A stretch of 38,741 nt of DNA from Flavobacterium sp. LC2016-23 (GTDB taxonomy: Bacteria; Bacteroidota; Bacteroidia; Flavobacteriales; Flavobacteriaceae). The position numbers were made by a program, and so were the translations under genes. The notes under the pieces were generated by a model. It was not told the origin of the DNA, made no database searches, and saw only the letters and a program-made list of their open reading frames with translations. The stretch covers positions 1 through 38,741 of the forward strand of contig NZ_WKKE01000033.1 in assembly GCF_009674775.1 (NCBI RefSeq), in the 5' to 3' direction. Shown here in pieces: positions 33,098 through 38,741 of this stretch (the first letter of the stretch is position 1; each line of letters starts with the position of its first letter).

Positions 33098-33195
33098 AAT
33101 TGAAACACGGGGTTAAAATTCTCTCGCAGATTTAGCTGATTTGGCAGATTTTTTCTTTATAGATCTGCGTGATCTACTAAATCTGCGTGAAAAAA

Positions 33196-33280
33196 TTATA
33201 GGATTTTCTTGATTATCCTTAAGGTATGTTTGTGTTTGTTGAGTTCAGGATTGTAAATCACTAAGATATCTAAAGACTTA
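33196..33280 (-). pseudogene. Decayed copy 1 of NlpC/P60 gene 3' end
   Basis: On the minus strand this reads LDILVIYNPELNKHKH followed by TLRIIKKIL and a stop. The intact protein ends LDHLGIYNAELNKHTH then NLRVIKKII. The frame of the tail is intact but nothing of the catalytic domain remains upstream, so it is a tail fragment only. Confidence 0.8.
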
Positions 33281-33517
33281 CTGTATGAAAAATGATACGC
33301 GGATGACGCAGGTTTAAACGGATTTTTTTGCCACAGATTAATGGTATTGGAGATGATTTTTTAAATCTGTGTTAATTCTTGTAATCTGTGTAATCCGTGG
33401 CTAAATAATTGATGCGTAAAATTAGAACACGTGACACGGGTTTAAAATTCTCTCGCAGATTTAGCAGATACATTTAAAGAAAAAATCTGCGTGATCTGCA
33501 AAATCTGCGGGAAAAAA

Positions 33518-33592
33518 TTATATGATTTTCTTGATTATCCTTAAGGTTTTTTGAGTTCAGGATTGTAAATTACTGAGTGGTCTAAAGGCTTA
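33518..33592 (-). pseudogene. Decayed copy 2 of NlpC/P60 gene 3' end
   Basis: On the minus strand this reads PLDHSVIYNPELKKP and then meets a stop because about 14 bases are missing compared with copy 1 and the intact gene. The last bases (ATAATCAAGAAAATCATATAA, shortened here to its end AAGAAAATCATATAA) match the true gene end. Confidence 0.75.
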
Positions 33593-33830
33593 CTGTGTGA
33601 AAAATGATACGCGGATGACGCGGGTTTAAACGGATTTTTTTGCCACAGATTAATGGTATTGAAGATGATTTTTTAAATCTGTGTTAATCCGTGTAATCTG
33701 TGTAATCAGTGGCTAAATAATTAATGCGTAAAATTAGAATGCGTCTGACACTGGCTTAAAATTCTCTCGCAGATTTAGCAGATACATTTAAAGAAAAATC
33801 TGCGCTATCTGCTAAATCTGCGGGAAAAAA

Positions 33831-34592
33831 TTATATGATTTTCTTGATTACCCTCAGGTTATGTGTGTGCTTATTCAATTCGGCATTGTAAATTCCTAAA
33901 TGATCCAAACGATCAATGCGGACTTTTCCACTGGCGTGAATGATGTAGTTGTTGTCCATAATGATACCCACGTGAATGATTTTTCCTTCTTCATTATCAA
34001 AAAAGGCCAGATCACCGGCTTCACTTTCTTCAATAAAACTCAGAGGTTCTCCTTCAAGCGCCTGTTGTGAGGCGTCACGGTGAATTTTATAGCCATTTAG
34101 TTTGTAAACCATTTGCGTAAAACCCGAACAGTCGATTCCAAAAGGGGTTTTTCCACCCCATAGGTAAGGTGCATTCAGATACATAAATGCAGTATTGATT
34201 AAAGCACTTTTAGGTTTTACACCGCTGGTTTTGGTTCCTTCAAATTCAAAATTGGAAGTATTGATTTCGCTGTTATTCAAAAAAGACAAAGAAGCACCAA
34301 GCGGAATGGGCAGTAATAAATTTTCCGGTGCACTGATATAATCAATTAAATCAGCATTCAGGATAATGGCTTCATTGCTTAACTGCTTGTAATTTGCTTC
34401 GGAGATTACCTGATATTGTTTAGAATCTACCCAGCCTTCATAGTCATCGAACTGCATTTTTATTCGCGCCCATTGGTTTTGACGTTCTACTATTTCGATG
34501 TGCTCTCCAAACAAAAGTTGTGTAACTATTTCGCTTCGGTCACTTGGTTCAGCTCGAACAGGTACTATGGCAAGGTTGCAAATTCCGAACAT
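33831..34592 (-). CDS. NlpC/P60 peptidase with SH3-like domain
   Basis: A 253-residue cysteine peptidase that should cut peptidoglycan stem peptides. An SH3-like domain at about 5-65 (VRAEPSDRSEIVTQLLFGE, WARIKMQFDDYEGWV) is followed by the NlpC/P60 domain (about 125-250) with the catalytic set Cys155 (FGIDCSGFTQMVY), His207 (HVGIIMD) and His219 (IIHASGK). No signal peptide is visible, so it may act inside the cell on recycled peptides like YkfC, or the true start may lie further upstream. Two decayed copies of its 3' end follow it in tandem. Confidence 0.9.
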   Translation of the reverse strand: MFGICNLAIVPVRAEPSDRSEIVTQLLFGEHIEIVERQNQWARIKMQFDDYEGWVDSKQYQVISEANYKQLSNEAIILNADLIDYISAPENLLLPIPLGASLSFLNNSEINTSNFEFEGTKTSGVKPKSALINTAFMYLNAPYLWGGKTPFGIDCSGFTQMVYKLNGYKIHRDASQQALEGEPLSFIEESEAGDLAFFDNEEGKIIHVGIIMDNNYIIHASGKVRIDRLDHLGIYNAELNKHTHNLRVIKKII

Positions 34593-34660
34593 TTAGGGTA
34601 GTTTATAAGATGAAATCAGGAGTTATTTCTATTTGAAACAACTCCTGAAATAATATAGTT

Positions 34661-35839
34661 TTAAGCTCTTTCGATAACAATTGCCGAAGCACCGCCACCA
34701 CCGTTGCAAATGGCTGCAGCACCGGTTTTAGCATTGTTTTGTTCTAAGACATTTAATAAAGTTACGATAATTCTCGCTCCCGAACATCCCAGCGGATGGC
34801 CTAATGAAACGGCACCACCATTTACGTTTACTTTGTCGTTATCAAGACCAAGAATTTTTGAATTGGCTAATCCAACAACAGCAAAAGCTTCGTTGAATTC
34901 GAAATAATCCACATCGCCAATAGCGATTCCTGCTTTGTCTAATGCTTTTGGTAATGCTTTTGCCGGGCTTGTGGTAAACCATTTTGGTTCCTGTGCAGCA
35001 TCGGCGTATCCTTTTATGTAAGCCAGAGGTTTTAATCCAAGGGCGATTGCTTTTTCTTCAGACATTAAAACCAATGCAGCAGCTCCGTCATTGATTGTGG
35101 AGGCATTTGCAGCAGTAACCGTTCCGTCTTTTGTAAAAACAGCAGCTAAAGAAGGTATCTTGTCCAGTTTTACATTGGTGTATTCTTCGTCTTTAGAAAC
35201 TATAACAGGTTCTCCGCGTCTTTGCGGAACTTCGACTGGTACAATTTCATTATCAAATTTTCCGGCATCCCATGCTTTGGCACTTCTTTCATACGACTGA
35301 ATAGCAAAATTATCCTGTTCTTCACGAGTAATTTTATACTCTGATGCACATAAGTCAGCGCAAACTCCCATTGCGTTGTTATCGTAAGCATCTGTCAAAC
35401 CATCTTTTTGCATTCCGTCCAGCATTGTAGCAGGACCAAATTTGTTTCCGTTACGCATTTGCACGTAGTGCGGGATCAGGCTCATGTTTTCCATTCCTCC
35501 GGCCACTACAATTTCAGCATCTCCACAGGCAATAGCCTGAGCGGCGAACATTACGGCTTTCATTCCGGAAGCACAAACTTTGTTTACGGTTGTAGCGGCA
35601 ACTTCTTCAGACAAACCGGCAAAAAGCGCCGCCTGACGTGCAGGTGCTTGTCCAACTCCGGCCTGAACTACGTTCCCCATGAAAACTTCATCAACTAATT
35701 TTGGGTCCAGGTTAATTTTTTGAAGGGCTCCTTTTATAGCGGCAGCGCCTAATTTTGGTGCGGGTACGGTAGATAAACCTCCCATGAAACTTCCGATAGG
35801 TGTTCTAACGGCAGAAACGATAACAACTCTTTTGTTCAT
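34661..35839 (-). CDS. Acetyl-CoA acetyltransferase (thiolase)
   Basis: A 392-residue thiolase, which joins two acetyl-CoA to acetoacetyl-CoA or runs the reverse reaction in fatty acid breakdown. Catalytic residues are visible: Cys89 in NKVCASGMKA, His348 in GHPLGCSG and Cys378 in CNGGGGA. The length is standard. A well-formed promoter lies upstream. No partner genes of beta-oxidation are adjacent, so biosynthetic and degradative roles cannot be told apart. Confidence 0.95.
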   Translation of the reverse strand: MNKRVVIVSAVRTPIGSFMGGLSTVPAPKLGAAAIKGALQKINLDPKLVDEVFMGNVVQAGVGQAPARQAALFAGLSEEVAATTVNKVCASGMKAVMFAAQAIACGDAEIVVAGGMENMSLIPHYVQMRNGNKFGPATMLDGMQKDGLTDAYDNNAMGVCADLCASEYKITREEQDNFAIQSYERSAKAWDAGKFDNEIVPVEVPQRRGEPVIVSKDEEYTNVKLDKIPSLAAVFTKDGTVTAANASTINDGAAALVLMSEEKAIALGLKPLAYIKGYADAAQEPKWFTTSPAKALPKALDKAGIAIGDVDYFEFNEAFAVVGLANSKILGLDNDKVNVNGGAVSLGHPLGCSGARIIVTLLNVLEQNNAKTGAAAICNGGGGASAIVIERA

Positions 35840-35864
35840 TTTCTGTTAATATTAGTTAATCAAG

Positions 35865-35895
35865 CAAATTTACTGTTTATTTGAATAAATTCAAA
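35865..35895 (-). promoter_or_regulatory. Promoter of the thiolase gene
   Basis: On the minus strand TTTG (35895-35892), a 19-base spacer and TAAATTTG (35872-35865) match the Bacteroidota -33 and -7 consensus. The start codon is 26 bases downstream. Confidence 0.75.
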
Positions 35896-36088
35896 TTTTG
35901 AGTCAATTTGTATTAAATAGGCTGGATTTTAAATTTAATATCAATTTTTTGTTAATTCTATTCGTTTGATTGTGAAGTGGTTTAAAAAAAAGATTGAAAA
36001 AAGATTAAAAAAAGCGCAGAAATAGTTGTGAGATATGGAATGTTGTCTTACATTTGCAACCGCAAAACAGGACACGTTCCTTGAGCTT

Positions 36089-36172
36089 GGAGAGGTGCCA
36101 GAGCGGTAATGGAGCAGATTGCTAATCTGTCGACGGGTAACCGTCGCCAGGGTTCGAGTCCCTGTCTCTCCG
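36089..36172 (+). tRNA. tRNA-Ser (GCT)
   Basis: A class II tRNA with a long variable arm (CGACGGGTAACCGTCG). The acceptor GGAGAGG pairs with TCTCTCC, the anticodon loop TTGCTAA gives GCT, and the T arm is CAGGG-TTCGAGT-CCCTG. CCA is not encoded. Confidence 0.96.
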
Positions 36173-36189
36173 CATAATAATTTGCTTTT

Positions 36190-36264
36190 CGGGGTGTAGC
36201 GTAGCCCGGTTATCGCGCCTGCTTTGGGAGCAGGAGGCCGCAGGTTCGAATCCTGCCACCCCGA
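36190..36264 (+). tRNA. tRNA-Pro (TGG)
   Basis: The acceptor CGGGGTG pairs with CACCCCG, the anticodon loop TTTGGGA gives TGG, and the T arm is GCAGG-TTCGAAT-CCTGC. CCA is not encoded. Confidence 0.96.
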
Positions 36265-36294
36265 CTAAATTTTTCCATAAGTTTTAAAACAAAT

Positions 36295-36368
<74 letters not shown>

Positions 36369-36370
36369 CA

Positions 36371-36397
36371 AAAAGCCACTCAATAGAGTGGCTTTTT
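36371..36397 (+). terminator. Terminator of the tRNA operon
   Basis: AAAAGCCACTC and GAGTGGCTTTT form an 11-bp stem followed by T residues, three bases after tRNA-Arg. The right arm and T-run are duplicated at 37346-37365. Confidence 0.92.
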
Positions 36398-36521
36398 TGT
36401 TTTGTATACACTCTACAGTCAATTCAGAAAAATGTAATTAATAGTAATATTTATAATTGCACATCTGCATATTGATTTTAGAATTGTATTTTTATACTAA
36501 AATTTTCTAAAATCATTATCA

Positions 36522-37280
36522 ATGGAATCTCTAATAGTAAAATATAAAAGTCTAGGAATTAGCGATGTATTGCATTATGAGAAATTCAATTTAATTTCAA
36601 TAAGTCATCATTCGACGAAAATTGAAGGATCTACATTGACGGAACTGGAAACTCAAATTCTATTGGATGACGGTTTGACTCCCAAAGGTAAACCAGTAAA
36701 CGATACGCTAATGGTTACGGATCATTTTAAAGCATTGTATTTTGTTATAGAGAAAGCCAGAAATAAAACACCTGTTACTGTTGATTTAATAAAAGAAATT
36801 AATTCGTATGTAATGAAAAGCACTGGTGGTGTCTACAGTACTATTCTTGGAGAGATTGATGCAAGTAAGGGAATGTTTAGAAAAGGAAATGTCACGGCTG
36901 GCAGTTCTTATTTTCCAAATTATGATAAGGTAGAAAGATTAACTAATGAGCTTGTGGTTTTTATCAACAAGCAAATTAATACTGATTTATCTGTAGATGA
37001 AAAATTAAATTTATCTTTTGATGCACATTTTAATCTTGTAAGTATTCATCCTTTTTATGATGGAAATGGAAGGACTTCCCGTTTACTTATGAATTATATT
37101 CAGACTTTTTACGATCTTCCCTTAGCAATTGTTAATAGCGAGGATAAGCAGGAATATATTCAGGCTTTGATTGATACCAGAGAAAAGGAAGATATTGAAA
37201 TTTTTAGAAATTTCATGAGAAATCAATATGAGCAATATCTTTTAAATGAAATAAAAAAGTTCGAGGATAGTTTTTCGTAA
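36522..37280 (+). CDS. Fic family protein (AMPylator, toxin-like)
   Basis: A 252-residue Fic-domain protein. The catalytic motif HPFYDGNGRTSR is at 176-187 and matches the HPFx(D/E)GNGRxxR consensus, so it should transfer AMP or a similar group to target proteins. STKIEG at 31-36 fits the inhibitory (S/T)xxxE(G/N) helix with Glu35. The protein would then carry its own N-terminal brake (class II) and need no separate antitoxin, and none is seen nearby. The gene is bracketed by copies of the tRNA-Arg 3' end and looks more AT-rich than the metabolic genes, both signs of transfer. The target is unknown. Confidence 0.92.
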   Translation: MESLIVKYKSLGISDVLHYEKFNLISISHHSTKIEGSTLTELETQILLDDGLTPKGKPVNDTLMVTDHFKALYFVIEKARNKTPVTVDLIKEINSYVMKSTGGVYSTILGEIDASKGMFRKGNVTAGSSYFPNYDKVERLTNELVVFINKQINTDLSVDEKLNLSFDAHFNLVSIHPFYDGNGRTSRLLMNYIQTFYDLPLAIVNSEDKQEYIQALIDTREKEDIEIFRNFMRNQYEQYLLNEIKKFEDSFS

Positions 37281-37316
37281 AACTCACTTACAAATCCTTC
37301 CTAAATAAGAAGGTCC

Positions 37317-37343
37317 AAGGTTCGAATCCTTCTGCGTTCACAA
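37317..37343 (+). other. Candidate attachment site, right copy
   Basis: This is an exact 27-base copy of the tRNA-Arg 3' end, followed by the right arm and T-run of the tRNA terminator (37346-37365). The left arm of that terminator is missing, about 15 bases. The four bases GGTC before the copy also match the tRNA, with one mismatch between. It is not a complete tRNA. Confidence 0.65.
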
Positions 37344-37432
37344 TCGAGTGGCTTTTTTGTTTTGTGTTGGATTTTTTTAGTAGTATGTGTCGTTTAATTA
37401 TGCCTAGTGATTTCCTTCTTCCGAAAAACCGT

Positions 37433-37939
37433 TTAAACCAAGGGTCTTTCTATCCTGAAGTAAGCCAGCTCTTCTTCATTTCTTATTAGATTATTCAACC
37501 GCTCAAATCCGGATTTTTGTAAAACATTTTGTGAGCCAGTGTTGTTTAGGTCTGTTATAGCTACCACTTCTTTGGTATCTGTATTGGTAAAACTATATTC
37601 AGTCATAGCCATGCATACTTCAGTAGCAATGCCTTTTCCCCAGTAAGGTCGGCTAAGTACGTATCCGATTTCTATCTGGCTGGTGTTATGTACAAAAATG
37701 CGGGCAACACAGATTCCTATGAAATTATTATTGACAGTATCGAATATCGCCCATCGGCTAAGATTTTTGTTTTTATAATTTTCAATGAGTTCCTGAAACA
37801 TCTCCACATATCTTTCCGGTGAAGTTATAGGGAGGTATTGTGTAACCTGATTGTCTTTAAAGAGATCTAAAAATGTTTGTTGCTCCTGAGGTAAAAATTC
37901 GCGAATAATTATTGTTGGGCTTTGGTAAAGAGTGGACAT
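37433..37939 (-). CDS. GNAT N-acetyltransferase, RimJ/RimL type
   Basis: A 168-residue acetyltransferase. The acetyl-CoA loop is RPYWGKGIATEV near residues 95-106, preceded by the strand IEIGYVLS and followed by VVAITDLNNTGSQNVLQKSGF, as in RimJ/RimL and ribosomal or small-molecule acetylases. The substrate is unknown. It is convergent with the Fic gene and starts 450 bases from the small HTH gene. Confidence 0.9.
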   Translation of the reverse strand: MSTLYQSPTIIIREFLPQEQQTFLDLFKDNQVTQYLPITSPERYVEMFQELIENYKNKNLSRWAIFDTVNNNFIGICVARIFVHNTSQIEIGYVLSRPYWGKGIATEVCMAMTEYSFTNTDTKEVVAITDLNNTGSQNVLQKSGFERLNNLIRNEEELAYFRIERPLV

Positions 37940-38390
37940 TCGTTATAGTTGATTAAAGTAAATTAGGTACGAGTTTTTAAAGTTAACTAAAATTAAGTAC
38001 GGGTTTTAAGGATTCGACAAAATCATTGAATAGATTTTGATTTAGTACTAATCTTTATCTTCTCGGAGCTTACTACTGATGAACTTTTTTAGGAAAATTG
38101 CAAGATCTGTCAATAGCCCTATGCTCATCAGTAAAGAAAGAAAAAACTGTTTGTGCACTGCAATGCTTTATGATCCCAAAGGGACTAGTAAAACGAGTTA
38201 AAATATAATTAATATTCCGTAAGATGCTCCCGGTTAAATTTTCTTGAAGGTTGTTTCAAAATAGAATTGAAAGAATTTTGAAACAAAAACCGTTTAAAAA
38301 AAAATAAATAAAAATTTGAAACGGTTTTTGTTTCAAATAATAAAATAAATTAATTTGAAACGGAACTAGATAAATTTAAAAGCAGTAGTG
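37940..38390. repeat. Spacer with 19-bp inverted repeat
   Basis: Perfect 19-bp arms (38277-38295 and 38319-38337, TTTGAAACAAAAACCGTTT and complement) lie 54 bases before the HTH gene. TTTGAAACGG occurs again directly at 38315-38324 and 38354-38363. The rest of the 450-base gap has only the doubtful 40-codon frame. Confidence 0.8.
38079..38201 (+). CDS. Possible 40-residue small protein
   Basis: A short open frame starting MNFFRKIARSVNSPMLISKE and ending DPKGTSKTS. I do not recognise it, and no ribosome-binding or promoter element decides the start. Its base composition is less AT-rich than the flanks, which is the main reason to list it. It may be chance or the remnant of a longer gene in this accessory region. 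Confidence 0.2.
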   Translation: MNFFRKIARSVNSPMLISKERKNCLCTAMLYDPKGTSKTS

Positions 38391-38621
38391 ATGGAAAAAG
38401 AGGAAAATATAGAAGCCCTATTAGGAATACCACAGGAAGAAATGGCTCTGTTGCTGCAGGTGAATCTTGTTCATTGGGAGCTATTTTTGACAGGAAGGAG
38501 CAGTCTGCCTACAGTAGCCCTTCTAAAATTGACCGAAATGCTCACTGTTTTAAAAGAATCTGAGATCGAAGAACCGGATGCAGCTGTTGTAAAGGAGGAG
38601 CAGGTACGAATAAACAAATAA
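38391..38621 (+). CDS. Small HTH (XRE-like) protein
   Basis: A 76-residue protein from the ATG at 38391; a GTG directly before it is also possible. The segment LLGIPQEEMALLLQVNLVHWELFLTG, with SLPTVALLKLTEML after it, fits a helix-turn-helix of the Xre/Cro type, with the usual QEEMA start and a tryptophan in the recognition helix. The tail is acidic and has no other domain. The inverted and direct TTTGAAACGG repeats directly upstream could be its operator. Its partner genes, if any, are beyond the window. Confidence 0.7.
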   Translation: MEKEENIEALLGIPQEEMALLLQVNLVHWELFLTGRSSLPTVALLKLTEMLTVLKESEIEEPDAAVVKEEQVRINK

Positions 38622-38641
38622 AGAGACTCGAAAGTCTCTTT
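38620..38641 (+). terminator. Hairpin after the HTH gene
   Basis: AAAGAGACT and AGTCTCTTT form a 9-bp stem with a CGAA loop that overlaps the stop codon of the gene. The T-run is short, so it may be a weak terminator. Confidence 0.6.
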
Positions 38642-38698
38642 ATGTATTAAATATATTTTTTATAAAGGTAGTATCTCACTAACTGTGTAAGTTAAAAA

Positions 38699-38733
38699 AT
38701 GATGGGGTTATAAAACCAGCATCATTTTTTTTT
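38699..38733 (+). terminator. Terminator-like hairpin at right edge
   Basis: ATGATG and CATCAT with inner GGTT/AACC pairs form a stem followed by nine or more T residues. Confidence 0.6.
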
Positions 38734-38741
38734 AACTTTAA

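Larger units (their letters stand above)
33115..33830. repeat. Tandem copies of the NlpC/P60 gene end and spacer
   Basis: Three similar blocks begin with AAAATTCTCTCGCAGATTTA at about 33115, 33444 and 33758, a period of 314-329 bases. Each block carries a CTGCGGGA/TCTCGCAGA inverted repeat, and the first two then continue with a decayed copy of the 3' end of the peptidase gene and a GCCACAGATT hairpin. By eye the second parts of blocks 1 and 2 are about 90 percent identical. The third block runs into the intact gene. Confidence 0.85.

Noticed and set aside
33115..33830. CRISPR array
   Set aside because: The repeat period is over 300 bases, the copies are degenerate and include gene tails, and no cas genes are present.
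37317..37343. A second tRNA gene after the Fic gene
   Set aside because: Only the T arm and acceptor 3' strand are present; there is no anticodon arm or 5' half.

Overview
The window looks like a chromosomal segment of a Flavobacterium-type bacterium (Bacteroidota). The evidence is the low GC content, -7 promoter boxes of the TAnnTTTG type in place of sigma70 boxes, general absence of Shine-Dalgarno sequences, and Flavobacteriaceae-like proteins such as the rubredoxin-tailed reductase-like protein, the MoaC-MoaB fusion and DUF4202. Species assignment is an inference; no rRNA is present.

Bases 366-24687 form one functional block for nitrate assimilation. On the + strand (420-7850) lie molybdenum cofactor genes: moeA, a TauE-type permease, mobA, the siroheme enzyme cobA, moaD, a moeB-rhodanese fusion, moaE, a moaC-moaB fusion and moaA. 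After a two-way terminator and a Lys-rich low-complexity gene, the - strand (read from 24687 down to 8865) carries nirB, nirD, a DUF4202 gene, a NarX-like sensor kinase, a NarL-like response regulator, a NarK nitrate transporter, an outer-membrane porin, a small unknown gene, a single-chain nitrate reductase and a reductase-like/rubredoxin protein. The logic is nitrate entry (porin, NarK), reduction to nitrite (Mo protein with built-in FAD and BFD domains), reduction to ammonium (NirBD, siroheme), cofactor supply (moa/moe/mob, cobA) and control by the two-component pair. A 16-bp palindrome, TAMGTAT-N2-ATACKTA, with the 7-2-7 layout of E. coli NarL sites, occurs upstream of moeA, nasA, narK and nirB, and as two spaced half-sites upstream of narL. 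This is the best candidate for an undescribed regulon in the window.

Bases 24959-35839 are ordinary chromosomal genes: a META lipoprotein, a DUF2130 protein, a LysR regulator with a divergent methyltransferase, a four-gene redox/quinone operon with a divergent AraC regulator, an NlpC/P60 peptidase and a thiolase. Bases 36089-38741 are accessory in character: tRNA-Ser, tRNA-Pro and tRNA-Arg, then a Fic gene bracketed by a 27-bp copy of the tRNA-Arg 3' end, a GNAT acetyltransferase and a small HTH protein next to a 19-bp inverted repeat.

Intergenic spaces are unusually rich in repeats: 7-bp and 13-bp tandem arrays, long perfect inverted repeats (some nested one inside another), two decayed copies of the 3' end of the NlpC/P60 gene, and the tail of a lost second porin gene.
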